Shown: positions 8,074 to 15,341 of the stretch, in pieces
Numbering within the stretch: the first letter of the stretch is position 1
Layout: the number at the start of each line of letters is the position of its first letter
From: UBA1738 sp045658645
GTDB taxonomy: Bacteria; Bacillota; Clostridia; UBA1381
DNA: 16,875 nt
NCBI GenBank assembly: GCA_045658645.1
Contig: JAZOVJ010000005.1
Span: 1 to 16,875, forward strand
Reading direction: 5' to 3'
Position numbers and translations under genes: made by a program
Notes under the pieces: model-generated
Databases searched by the model: none
Told to the model about the DNA's origin: nothing
The model's input: the letters and a program-made list of their open reading frames with translations, nothing else

Positions 8074-9414
8074 TTATTCTGCTATAATGTTATCAATTTC
8101 GATATACCAGTCAAGAGCCTTTTCTCCGCTTTCCATATCATCTATATAAGCAGGGAACATTTTCCTTATATTAATCTGGTTCATAGAAGACTGATATTTT
8201 GCAATTATGTTATCAAGCGCCTCGATATAAAGCGGTGAAGAGCCGGCATAATCCTGTGGGATATAGCGTCTTAAAATTTGGGAATATTCTGTGATATATC
8301 CGTTGTTAACGCTAACTTTTACAGCATTATTTTCTTCATATTTAACGGGAATTCCGTTGACATTATAGTCAAAAGTGAAACTATGGGCATTATCCTCAGT
8401 AAGCGGAGAGGTTAAACTCATTTCTGTATTCTGATTAATGGAAAGGTTAACAGCATCGATGAATTCAGCAACTGCTGAAACGTTTTCAAATGTACCGGTT
8501 GTGTTTGTTGAAAGCTTAATTCCGGCATCGCTTGCGGAGAATGTAAGAATGCCGTTTGTGGATATTTTCAGAATACCTGTATTTTCAACAAAAACCAAGG
8601 TGCCGTCCGCCTCTGTGTATCGCCACATAGAGTTAGGGTTTATGGAGAATGCAGATAAAATCTGATTAACGGTTCTTTGGTTTATTTCATTCTCTTTGAT
8701 AACGGGGTTTTCGGAATATACAACATCTGCCGAAACAGAGTCGGAGTAAATCGGAATCATTGGGGCAAGGATGGTTTTCTGACTACCAAATTCCTTGTCA
8801 AAGTTAAGGTCGAAAGAATAGTTTATTACTGACTGTTTTTCAGCATCCGTCCGGAGTACATTTTCGATGATTGTCGGTACGTCCTGTGACTGAGCTTCAA
8901 TTTTGTAAAATGTACCGTTGTCATTTACATAAACATTACCATTTTCCTCGATAACAATGTCAGAAAAATTTTTGAATGCAGCTTCGTTTCGGTTAATGCC
9001 TAAAAGACCGGAAAAATTCCTTGCCGAATAGGAGGTTGGGTAGGAAAGGTATATCGACTTTCCTGTTAGTGCTGAATACCAGTTTTCGGCGGACACTTGT
9101 GCAATATTACGTGCAGGCTTTGAAAAAGCGGATTTTAAAATATTGTTCGCCACAGAGTAAATCCCCTTGAATTCAGGTGATTTTCTCAAATACTCAAATC
9201 GGCTGGATTGATAGCCGGTATTTACTATTATGCGCTCGGGGGCTGTAAGGTCATCTGCTATGCTATGGTCGGATTTCTTCAAATTTGTTCCTATATTAAA
9301 AAAGTTATAGCCCGTAGGCCATAACTTTTCGTCAACTAATATTTTTTCGGCCAGTACGAGAGAAAAAGCAACAAGTATAACAAGTATGAAACTTTTAAGT
9401 CGCTCTTTCATCAT
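8074..9414 (-). CDS. yycH: WalRK regulatory protein YycH
   Basis: 446 residues, near the usual 440-460 of YycH. Partner of YycI in a membrane complex controlling WalK. Seen: a short cytoplasmic N-terminus, a single transmembrane helix at about 9-22 (FILVILVAFSLVLA), then an extracytoplasmic region with the early WPTGYN motif and the conserved polarity of YycH, ending DWYIEIDNIIAE. Two adjacent ATGs (9414 and 9411) are possible; GAGGT is 6 or 9 nt upstream. It lies 12 nt after the gene for a small secreted protein and 15 nt before yycI. Sequence conservation in this family is low, so assignment rests on N-terminal pattern, length and position. Confidence 0.86.
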   Translation of the reverse strand: MMKERLKSFILVILVAFSLVLAEKILVDEKLWPTGYNFFNIGTNLKKSDHSIADDLTAPERIIVNTGYQSSRFEYLRKSPEFKGIYSVANNILKSAFSKPARNIAQVSAENWYSALTGKSIYLSYPTSYSARNFSGLLGINRNEAAFKNFSDIVIEENGNVYVNDNGTFYKIEAQSQDVPTIIENVLRTDAEKQSVINYSFDLNFDKEFGSQKTILAPMIPIYSDSVSADVVYSENPVIKENEINQRTVNQILSAFSINPNSMWRYTEADGTLVFVENTGILKISTNGILTFSASDAGIKLSTNTTGTFENVSAVAEFIDAVNLSINQNTEMSLTSPLTEDNAHSFTFDYNVNGIPVKYEENNAVKVSVNNGYITEYSQILRRYIPQDYAGSSPLYIEALDNIIAKYQSSMNQINIRKMFPAYIDDMESGEKALDWYIEIDNIIAE

Positions 9415-9426
9415 AGTAAGACCTCA

Positions 9427-9882
9427 TTATCTTAAGAAATTCAAAATGTTTATTGTAACGCTCTTCAGTCTGTCAACGGTACTCTTCTTAACCTTTGAAA
9501 TTTCGATATTAACAACCTGGGTTGTTGTTCCGTTTTCTGCATACACAACGAAAGTGTTGCTGTCATTTGGTAAATCCACGACAGAAGAATAAAGACCGCT
9601 TGCACCGATTTGCTGTGCTGACTTGATAATCATACAATCTTCTGTTCCCGGAACCTGCCTGTAGATACGAATTGTTGTACCTTGAGGCCCTACTGCAGAA
9701 ATTGTATAAGTTCTGTCAGAAGTTGAAGCAGAAAGTGTCTGCGGACGCTTTATATATATTAACTCTGTTGAGTTACCTTGTGCGGACACAGGAATCTGTG
9801 TTTCATAAGCCGCAAAGGAAACAGCCTGTACCGAAAACAGCATCAAAGCCGCAATCAGCATAGAAATGATTTTCTTTTTCAT
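9427..9882 (-). CDS. Small secreted protein of unknown function in the wal cluster
   Basis: 151 residues; I do not recognise the family. Seen: a clear signal peptide (MKKKIISMLIAALMLFSVQ, then AVSFA-AYE as the likely signal peptidase I site), then about 125 residues dominated by alternating beta-strand patterns (TYTISAV, TTIRIYRQV, NTFVVYAENG, TTQVVNIEIS), suggesting an Ig-like or beta-sandwich domain, and a short basic amphipathic tail with two lysine-rich turns. No sortase, lipobox or catalytic motif is visible. The ATG at 9882 is chosen over an in-frame TTG upstream because the signal peptide begins there; AAAGGG lies about 12 nt upstream. It sits between walK and yycH, with its own promoter, so a role in sensing or acting on the wall is plausible but unproven. 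Confidence 0.82.
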   Translation of the reverse strand: MKKKIISMLIAALMLFSVQAVSFAAYETQIPVSAQGNSTELIYIKRPQTLSASTSDRTYTISAVGPQGTTIRIYRQVPGTEDCMIIKSAQQIGASGLYSSVVDLPNDSNTFVVYAENGTTTQVVNIEISKVKKSTVDRLKSVTINILNFLR

Positions 9883-9965
9883 TTTATATAACAACCCTTT
9901 CAAATCTGTGAAAACCAAACGGATGTGTCGGAATTTTTAGACATAATCCTTATCTTACAATACAT

Positions 9966-9976
9966 AGTATACCACA
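9966..9976 (-). promoter_or_regulatory. Extended -10 promoter for the secreted-protein-yycH-yycI genes
   Basis: On the - strand TGTGG is followed by TATACT (9971-9966), the same 11 bases as at the tRNA-Gly promoter. No good -35 is present, as expected for extended -10 promoters. The leader would be about 75 nt. No terminator lies between walK and this point, so read-through from walRK is also likely. Confidence 0.65.
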
Positions 9977-10021
9977 ACTGTATTACAAAGCCATTACACA
10001 GGATTTAAAATAAGATAACAA

Positions 10022-11773
10022 TTATATTGGTACAGAAATGATTACCTCTGTTCCTTCACCAACGTCACTTGCGATGGAAATATTACCGCCGAGCTGGTTC
10101 ATAATCTGCTTTGCAATAGCAAGACCAAGACCGGTTCCGCCTGTTTCACGGGAGCGTGCCTTATCAACACGGTAGAATCTTTCAAAAATTCTTGGAAGGT
10201 TTTCTTTCGGGATACCGATACCGTTGTCACGTACCTTTATAAAGGCGTCCTTATAAAGAGTACCGAAATAAACGTCAATTTTTCCGCCCTCCGGAGTGTA
10301 TTTGATTGCGTTTGAAATTATATTTATAACAACCTGTTCTAATTTGTCACGGTCACTCAAAACTACAGAGTTTTCACTCGGAGCGTGAAGAAGCAGGGTT
10401 TGATGCTTTTCCTTGGCAGAGAAGAACATACGTTCAACAACGCTTGACAAGAAGTCAGAAAGGTCAATCTGCTCGAACGGTCTTATTTCATACTGGCCTT
10501 CATCAAGTCTTGACAGAGTGAGAAGGTCTTTTACGATTCGTGTCATTCTGTCCGCCTCGTTTGCGATTGTTCCCAAAAATCTGATATGCATTTCTTCGTC
10601 ATACGGCATATCTATAAGGGTTTCGGCGTATGACTTTACGGTTGTAAGCGGAGTTCTTAACTCATGGGACACGTTTGCCACAAACTCACGGCGTGAAAAT
10701 TCAAGCTTTTGCTGGCTTGTAATATCGTGCATCACAACTAAAATACCGCCGATTTTGTTCTCGATTTTAAACGGAGCAAAAGAAAAACGGATAATCTTGT
10801 CTTTAATGGTCGCCTGACGCTCGGTTTTATCCTCGTCATTTATATATATGAGACTGCCCATTGAAATATCAGCGTCAATTTCTTTAAAGAAGGTATCAAA
10901 TTTGATGTCGTCATAAAACTGCCTGCCAATCATTTTCTTGGCTTTCGGGTTTATGTGGATAAGCTCGCCTTTTGTGTTAAAAGCGAGAATTCCGTCTGTC
11001 ATATTATTTAAGATAGTTTCTACCTTATTCTTTTCAGAATTTACTTCTTCCATTGTACTTGCAAGCGCCGAGGACATATAAGCAAAGGTGTTGCTCAAAA
11101 TTCCCAACTCGTCTTTTGCATCGGTAGGCTGTGCTGATGCAAATTCGCCGGACGCAATTCTTTCAGCAACTCCGGTAAGGTTGCGGATTGGCTTTGTTAT
11201 AGTACGGCTGAAGAAGAAACTCAAAATAATTGCAATACATACAGAAACCAAAAGTGCTTCAATCAAGATGAAAAGCACGTTACGTGTAACGGAGTTAACC
11301 TCGTTTTTTGTGTCCTTGATATAAGCTATATAGCGTGCCTCACCGTTTGAAGTTATTGGAATGGCATAGTCCATATAGTTTTTTTCGGTGTCGGAGGTGT
11401 TGCCGTTTTTGCCTGCCATAGCAGTGATTATATTATCGCTTTTTTCAAGATTTGCACTTTTTGACGGGTCGGAGGAATGAATAACAGCTCCGGTTTTAGC
11501 GTCTAAAATGGCGTAAAAACGATAGGTGTCAATTCCGAGCGGTCCTGCATAAGAACCGACAATATCACGTACACCTTCAGCACCTGACAGACTTGCACTG
11601 TTTTCAAGCTCAGAAACAAGACTGCCCGTAAAAACCTTGTCCATCATAACGTAAAATTCATCGTTATAAAACTTTACAATATTGGCAGTAAGAAAAGAGC
11701 CGATAACAACCACTACCGACAGAATAGTAAGTATGAAAATAGATATAATTTTGGTTTGTATGCTTTTAAACAT
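10022..11773 (-). CDS. walK: Sensor histidine kinase WalK (YycG/VicK)
   Basis: Membrane kinase of the WalRK system that controls peptidoglycan metabolism. 583 residues, slightly under the B. subtilis length of about 611. Domains seen: TM1 about 10-32; extracytoplasmic Cache/PDC-like sensor about 33-163; TM2 about 166-189; HAMP about 190-240; PAS about 250-355 (ILNNMTDGILAFNTKGELIH); HisKA with phospho-acceptor H370 in FVANVSHELRTPL; HATPase with N-box NIISNAIKYTPEGG (N484, N488), DNGIGIP (516-522), the ERFYRVDKARSRETGGTGLG stretch and GLGLA. The start is 2 nt after the walR stop, so translation is coupled; AAGG inside the walR end serves as the ribosome site. Adjacent YycH and YycI support WalK over a generic PhoR-like kinase. 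Confidence 0.94.
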   Translation of the reverse strand: MFKSIQTKIISIFILTILSVVVVIGSFLTANIVKFYNDEFYVMMDKVFTGSLVSELENSASLSGAEGVRDIVGSYAGPLGIDTYRFYAILDAKTGAVIHSSDPSKSANLEKSDNIITAMAGKNGNTSDTEKNYMDYAIPITSNGEARYIAYIKDTKNEVNSVTRNVLFILIEALLVSVCIAIILSFFFSRTITKPIRNLTGVAERIASGEFASAQPTDAKDELGILSNTFAYMSSALASTMEEVNSEKNKVETILNNMTDGILAFNTKGELIHINPKAKKMIGRQFYDDIKFDTFFKEIDADISMGSLIYINDEDKTERQATIKDKIIRFSFAPFKIENKIGGILVVMHDITSQQKLEFSRREFVANVSHELRTPLTTVKSYAETLIDMPYDEEMHIRFLGTIANEADRMTRIVKDLLTLSRLDEGQYEIRPFEQIDLSDFLSSVVERMFFSAKEKHQTLLLHAPSENSVVLSDRDKLEQVVINIISNAIKYTPEGGKIDVYFGTLYKDAFIKVRDNGIGIPKENLPRIFERFYRVDKARSRETGGTGLGLAIAKQIMNQLGGNISIASDVGEGTEVIISVPI

Positions 11774-11775
11774 TT

Positions 11776-12480
11776 TTACTGTGCCTTATTAAAGTAATAA
11801 CCAACGCCTCGTTTTGTTATTATGTAGCGTGGCATTCCCGGGTCGTCCTCAATCTTTTCACGAAGACGTCTTACAGTAACGTCAACTGTACGAACATCGC
11901 CGTAGTATTCATAGCCCCATACGTTTTCCAGAAGATTTTCACGTGAGAAAATGCGTTCAGGCTGTGTTGCCAAAAACTTTAAAAGTTCAAACTCACGAAG
12001 AGTTATATCAATAACCTTGCCGTGCTTTGAAACTTCGTAGCGCTCTACGTTTATTGTAAGGTCGCCTGATGTTATCAGTGAAGCATTGTCCTGGCCTGCT
12101 GATGCACGGTCGATTGAAGTACGTCTTAAGTTAGCTTTAACACGTGCGGTAAGTTCACGGATAGAAAATGGCTTTGTCATATAATCGTCTGCACCAAGTT
12201 CAAGACCTAAAACTTTATCAACCTCTTCTTCGCGGGCTGTAAGCATAATTACCGGAACAGATGATTTTTCACGTATTTTTTTGCACACTTCAAAACCGTC
12301 CATTCTCGGAAGCATTACGTCCAGCAAAATAAGGTCCGGATTTTCGGAAAGGGCAAGCTCAAGACCGGTAGCACCGTCCATAGCTTCAAGCACCTTATAG
12401 CCTTCTTTCTGGAAGTTAAATTTGAGTATGTCTACAATGGCTTGTTCGTCTTCGATTATAAGAACGCATCTTTCGTCCAT
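11776..12480 (-). CDS. walR: Response regulator WalR (YycF/VicR), OmpR family
   Basis: 234 residues, typical of WalR. A DNA-binding regulator phosphorylated by WalK; in relatives it controls autolysins and wall enzymes. Seen: receiver domain about 4-118 with acidic pocket E10-D11, phospho-acceptor D54 in LILLDVMLP, T81 and K103 in the DDYMTKPF motif; then a winged-helix domain from about 135 with LTLREFELLKFLA and the ENVWGYEYYGDVRTVDVTVR recognition region. AAAGGTG lies 8 nt before the ATG. First gene of the - strand cluster walR-walK, with a sigma-A promoter at 12525-12553 and divergent from dpaA. WalR is frequently essential in Firmicutes. Confidence 0.95.
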   Translation of the reverse strand: MDERCVLIIEDEQAIVDILKFNFQKEGYKVLEAMDGATGLELALSENPDLILLDVMLPRMDGFEVCKKIREKSSVPVIMLTAREEEVDKVLGLELGADDYMTKPFSIRELTARVKANLRRTSIDRASAGQDNASLITSGDLTINVERYEVSKHGKVIDITLREFELLKFLATQPERIFSRENLLENVWGYEYYGDVRTVDVTVRRLREKIEDDPGMPRYIITKRGVGYYFNKAQ

Positions 12481-12524
12481 ATTATCACACCTTTCAACAA
12501 ATATGTATATAGATATACAATATA

Positions 12525-12553
12525 ATTGTAACAGAAAGTCGCAAAATCTTCAA
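12525..12553 (-). promoter_or_regulatory. Sigma-A promoter of walR
   Basis: On the - strand TTGAAG (12553-12548), 17-bp spacer, TACAAT (12530-12525). Two bases upstream of the -35 lies the octamer CAAATAAC (12563-12556 on the - strand), which recurs at the same spacing at the ATPase promoter. The leader is about 40 nt. Confidence 0.82.
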
Positions 12554-12661
12554 TAGTTATTTGAAAATAATTTAATTTTTTAAGCTGTTAAAAGCCTATT
12601 TAAAATCTTGGCTGAACACTTTTTTCACACGGCACATAATATGTAAAAGAGGGAGGTATGG

Positions 12662-13447
12662 ATGGTGAAAAATACTGTTTGTATAATTGGCGGAGATTTG
12701 CGACAAAAGAGGCTTGGTGAACTGCTTTCGGGAGATGGGTATACCGTCCGCACAATCGGGCTTTCGGGGACGGACTGTGACCTTTCACCTTTAAAATCGG
12801 CAGATATTGTGATATTTCCTATGCCTGTGAGTTTTGATGATGTTTATATAAATGCGCCGTTTTCTAAAAAGCAGATAGCATTTCGGGAAGTTTTGGAACA
12901 GCTTTCGGATAATTGCTTTGTTCTTGGCGGTCGCATATCCGGAGAAACAGAAGAGATACTCACAAAAAAGGGTCTTAAGTTTGCGGACTATTATAACCGT
13001 GAGGAACTGATAGTGAAAAACGCTATTCCTACAGCGGAGGGCGCTCTGGAAATTGCATTTTCTGAAATGCCTGTAACGATTTTCGGGTCAAAAAGCCTTG
13101 TTATAGGCTTTGGAAGAGTGGGAAAGGTTATGGCGAAAAAGCTTAAAGCATTAGAGTCGCAGGTTACTGTTTCTGCTCGTAAATATGCGGATTTTGCGTG
13201 GATAGAAGAGGGAGGAATGAATGCGATACATACCGAAGACCTGGCGGTTTTTGCGGGGGACTATGACCTTATTATAAACACAGTGCCGTCTATGGTTTTA
13301 ACCGAGGAGGTATTAAAAAGGGTCCGAGAGGATGCTCTGATAATTGACCTTGCATCAAAGCCTGGCGGCGTTGATTTTTCTGCTGCAAAACGGCTTTCGA
13401 GAAATGTCATTTGGGCACTGTCATTACCGGGAAAGGTGATAAGTTGA
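12662..13447 (+). CDS. dpaA: Dipicolinate synthase subunit A (DpaA/SpoVFA), C-terminally short
   Basis: DpaA is the NAD(P)-dependent subunit of dipicolinate synthase, which with DpaB makes dipicolinic acid for spore cores in the mother cell. 261 residues versus about 297 in B. subtilis. Seen: an N-terminal Rossmann-like domain with GGDLRQKRLGELL, the linker TAEGALEIAF, a second nucleotide-binding site VIGFGRVGKVMAKKLKAL (glycines 149-154) and DLASKPGGVDF. The protein stops at ALSLPGKVIS, just where relatives continue with roughly 25-35 more residues; a terminator begins at the stop codon. No dpaB is adjacent. GGGAGG at 12651-12656 is 5 nt from the ATG at 12662 and 8 nt from a GTG at 12665, so either may start. 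It could be functional with DpaB encoded elsewhere, or a decayed orphan. Confidence 0.87.
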   Translation: MVKNTVCIIGGDLRQKRLGELLSGDGYTVRTIGLSGTDCDLSPLKSADIVIFPMPVSFDDVYINAPFSKKQIAFREVLEQLSDNCFVLGGRISGETEEILTKKGLKFADYYNREELIVKNAIPTAEGALEIAFSEMPVTIFGSKSLVIGFGRVGKVMAKKLKALESQVTVSARKYADFAWIEEGGMNAIHTEDLAVFAGDYDLIINTVPSMVLTEEVLKRVREDALIIDLASKPGGVDFSAAKRLSRNVIWALSLPGKVIS

Positions 13448-13483
13448 AAAAACGGTATAGTCATGAGACTATACCGTTTTTTT
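13447..13483. terminator. Bidirectional terminator after dpaA and the DUF2188 gene
   Basis: Stem of at least 10 bp CGGTATAGTC/GACTATACCG (13453-13462 with 13467-13476) around an ATGA loop, flanked by A and T runs on both sides. It overlaps the dpaA stop codon and lies 5 nt beyond the stop of the converging DUF2188 gene. Confidence 0.92.
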
Positions 13484-13487
13484 AATA

Positions 13488-13709
13488 TTATCCTTTAGGT
13501 GGATAGGGGTCGTTGCCGTAAGAGGTCTTTTGACGAATTGTGCCATTTGTACGGTGTACTACTAATTCGCTTTTTTGATTCTTAGCAATACTCTTGGCAA
13601 TTGCAATAGCGCTTTTCTGAGTTTCTGTACGTACAGTAGCTCTGCTATTACCTGCTCCCTTCACCTGCCATCCTCCGCGTGAATGTGGAGTGACATGTTG
13701 GTTTTTCAT
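13488..13709 (-). CDS. DUF2188 domain protein
   Basis: 73 residues. Seen: KNQHVTPHSRGGWQVKG, AGNSRAT, a TQKSAIAIAKSIAKNQ helix, ELVVHRTNGTIR and a SYGNDPYPPKG tail, which together match the DUF2188 pattern (a short beta-beta-alpha-beta fold that reads like a compact nucleic-acid-binding module; function not established). Start at 13709 rather than the ATG at 13715, because GAGGT at 13721-13717 is 7 nt upstream of the former and too close to the latter. That ribosome site overlaps the stop codon of the preceding zinc-ribbon gene, so the two are translationally coupled. Small, widely scattered accessory gene; no phenotype can be inferred from sequence. Confidence 0.88.
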   Translation of the reverse strand: MKNQHVTPHSRGGWQVKGAGNSRATVRTETQKSAIAIAKSIAKNQKSELVVHRTNGTIRQKTSYGNDPYPPKG

Positions 13710-13719
13710 AAACATTACC

Positions 13720-13821
13720 TCACTTTAATATTGTAATTCTTCCGCAATAAGGACACTTGGAAGGGTTTGTTACTGGAACAAGTCTTCTGCCGCAACGGCA
13801 AATATAATACTTAATCTTCAT
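13720..13821 (-). CDS. 33-residue zinc-ribbon miniprotein
   Basis: A very short gene of 33 residues: MKIKYYICRCGRRLVPVTNP then SKCPYCGRITILK. Two cysteine pairs (C8, C10 and C23, C26; CxC and CxxC) with glycine turns form a single zinc-ribbon, comparable to rubredoxin knuckles or small ribosomal or transcription zinc ribbons; nothing else is encoded. Evidence that it is real: AAAGGAG 8-9 nt before the ATG, a stop whose TGA overlaps the ribosome site of the DUF2188 gene, and a conserved-looking metal motif. It is the first gene of a two-gene - strand operon. An inverted repeat covers part of its ribosome site. Function unknown; nucleic-acid or protein binding is likely for such ribbons. Confidence 0.8.
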   Translation of the reverse strand: MKIKYYICRCGRRLVPVTNPSKCPYCGRITILK

Positions 13822-13833
13822 TGTTGTGTTCTC

Positions 13834-13874
13834 CTTTCTAAAAATATATCTATGTAATCATATTTTTAGGAAAG
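13834..13874 (-). promoter_or_regulatory. Leader inverted repeat at the zinc-ribbon ribosome site
   Basis: Arms 13834-13847 and 13860-13874 pair over 14 bp with a single bulged base, around a 12-nt loop; the central 10 bp (CTAAAAATAT/ATATTTTTAG) are perfect. In the - strand RNA the 3' arm ends in AAAG, the first half of the AAAGGAG ribosome site. It can act as an RNA hairpin limiting translation or as a DNA operator. Confidence 0.6.
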
Positions 13875-13906
13875 CCTGCGTTTTTCATTTTGGACGAAAA
13901 TTTTTG

Positions 13907-13935
13907 TTGCAAAAAATAATAAAGTGTGGTATAAT
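13907..13935 (+). promoter_or_regulatory. Sigma-A promoter of a predicted small RNA
   Basis: TTGCAA (13907-13912), 17-bp spacer, TATAAT (13930-13935), with TGTGG before the -10 (TRTG element). It reads away from the zinc-ribbon gene and toward the 3' end of the converging ATPase gene. No protein gene on this strand follows. Confidence 0.82.
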
Positions 13936-13941
13936 ATCAAT

Positions 13942-14018
13942 CGTGATAGGGATATATACCATGATAGTGGTGTTGTCGTCCCGCAGGACACCGAGTTGGC
14001 GCTCGGTGTTTTTCTTTT
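13942..14018 (+). ncRNA. Predicted ~75-nt small RNA, unrecognised family
   Basis: A complete transcription unit: the promoter at 13907-13935 predicts a start near 13940-13942, and an intrinsic terminator closes it by about 14018. Structures seen: ATCGTG (13940-13945) can pair with CATGAT (13960-13965) including one wobble; GGTGT (13968/9-13973) can pair with ACACC (13988-13992); and the terminator stem uses the same ACACC, so the last two are mutually exclusive, like an attenuator. An ATG at 13961 has an AGGGA-like site upstream, but its frame has no stop before the terminator, so the RNA is probably non-coding. It lies antisense to the gap between the ATPase and zinc-ribbon genes. I cannot assign it to a known riboswitch or sRNA class. 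Confidence 0.65.
13988..14018 (+). terminator. Intrinsic terminator of the predicted small RNA
   Basis: 8-bp GC-rich stem ACACCGAG/CTCGGTGT (13988-13995 with 14002-14009), 6-nt loop TTGGCG, then a T-rich tail TTTTCTTTTCT. In the opposite direction there is no T run, so it does not act as a classical terminator for the ATPase gene. Confidence 0.88.
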
Positions 14019-14022
14019 CTAA

Positions 14023-15318
14023 TCATATGTTGTTGTCAAAAAAACGCTCTGGATTACATCCCAAGGCTCCGCTAATTATTTTGTTCGCTAAGTTAACTTT
14101 TGCTCGTGATGTTTTTAGTTCACTTAGTCGATGTAAAGAACTCTTGCCGTAGTAATCCTTTGATGTAACCCAAACTTGATCTCGACGAAAACTTCCATCA
14201 ATCAAGAGGGGTTGGTGAGATGTACATATTAGTTGGGCGTGAAGAGGGTTACTCTCTTCGCTGTTAAAAAGATTAATTATCTCTTTGGTCAGAGAAAGGT
14301 GAAGCCCATTTTCAATTTCGTCAATAACAAGCACACCGCCATTTTCTAAAACATCAAATAAGTATGGAAGAGCCGTAAAGAGTTTGACGGTCCCCATTGA
14401 CTCGTCTGCGAAAAATGTAATAGGAGTGGTGGTTTTTTCTTCGCCATTTTCATATACAGCATGCGATGTTTCTACATCAACTGTTGTTTTTGTGGCTATA
14501 ATTTCGCGATTTTCGAAATCATCAAGTTCTAGCTTTTGGCGAGCTACCTCTTCCTCTTTATATGATAATTTCATATTTCGTATAGTGGGGTCAGCTTTTT
14601 TTAATATATTTATGTACTTTTCTATTCGCTTATCAGAGAATGATTCCTCGTTTGAAGTAGGATTAAGCTTGGCTGCAGTCATATTTACTACTTGTATATT
14701 TTGTATTGCATTTACGATATCTGATGCCAGCTTGTTGTTTAGTAGTGCTGCAATAGGGAGACATAGCGCTTCTTCTTTTACGACATGTTTTGTTCCTTCA
14801 AATCCTTTTAATTCAGAACGAAGTGTTATTGATTTATAAGAAGGAGAGGTTCTCTCCAATAGCTTTTCTGTGCGTTGAGCTTTCTTTGTTAAGATTTCAT
14901 ATACAATTTGTTTCTCGTATATGGAAAAAGCGTAGTGATAAGTTGTAGAACCTATTACAATGTCAAGTTCAAATGTTGTTGGTCTTTTTTGATAACTAAC
15001 ATCAAAAGCGAAATGCTTTACGGGAGCATCTATGCCTTTAAATTGTGGCAAAGATAAGAACTGGGCATTGTTCATGGCCATTAGCGGAGACCAGTCCAAC
15101 AGTCTTTGAATCTCGCGAATTATCTTGCAAAAGAATGTTTTTCCAGAACCATTTGCACCATACAGAAAGGAAACCTTATTAAACAATAAGTCGTTGTGTA
15201 CAAAAGTATTGTTTAAACACTCTTTCATGCTGGCACTTGATTGAGTGGTAAAAGTAATACGTTCAGCAAATGATGCAAAATTTTCAACAGAAAGAAATTT
15301 TAAAATGGGATTATTCAT
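14023..15318 (-). CDS. AAA15/OLD-like ATPase (COG1106-type), solitary
   Basis: 431-residue predicted cytoplasmic ATPase of the SMC/OLD-like AAA_15/AAA_21 group. Seen: an N-terminal ENFASFAERITF strand pattern typical of these proteins; Walker A GANGSGKT at 54-61; a long central lid (about 90-300); an ABC-signature-like segment FADESMGTVKLFTALP; Walker B VLVIDEIENGLH; and a CTSHQP switch. No Toprim domain follows, so it is not a full OLD nuclease. Relatives are paired with nuclease or RloB-type effectors in abortive-infection and anti-phage systems (for example the ATPases of RloAB and PARIS); no such partner is adjacent. GGGAGG lies 7 nt before the ATG and a near-consensus promoter precedes it. 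The product is a candidate defence or DNA-repair ATPase, inferred only from family. Confidence 0.88.
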   Translation of the reverse strand: MNNPILKFLSVENFASFAERITFTTQSSASMKECLNNTFVHNDLLFNKVSFLYGANGSGKTFFCKIIREIQRLLDWSPLMAMNNAQFLSLPQFKGIDAPVKHFAFDVSYQKRPTTFELDIVIGSTTYHYAFSIYEKQIVYEILTKKAQRTEKLLERTSPSYKSITLRSELKGFEGTKHVVKEEALCLPIAALLNNKLASDIVNAIQNIQVVNMTAAKLNPTSNEESFSDKRIEKYINILKKADPTIRNMKLSYKEEEVARQKLELDDFENREIIATKTTVDVETSHAVYENGEEKTTTPITFFADESMGTVKLFTALPYLFDVLENGGVLVIDEIENGLHLSLTKEIINLFNSEESNPLHAQLICTSHQPLLIDGSFRRDQVWVTSKDYYGKSSLHRLSELKTSRAKVNLANKIISGALGCNPERFFDNNI

Positions 15319-15341
15319 AGTTTATCCTCCCTTCGTTTGAA

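Noticed and set aside
12505..12535. WalR-type box (TGTWAH-N5-TGTWAH) in the walR promoter
   Set aside because: TGTTAC is present, but no second matching half lies at the right spacing.
12616..12643. Sporulation sigma-K or sigma-E promoter for dpaA (CATAATATG)
   Set aside because: The -35 spacing is off by one, the -10 match is partial, and the start would fall at the ribosome site.
13988..14010. Resemblance to the last hairpin of a Cas9 tracrRNA (ACACCGAG...CTCGGTGT plus T run)
   Set aside because: This is only a common terminator shape; no repeats, anti-repeat or cas gene are in the window.
13961..14152. Small protein starting MIVVLSSRRTPSW inside the predicted small RNA
   Set aside because: There is no stop codon before the terminator, and the rest of the frame is antisense to the ATPase gene.
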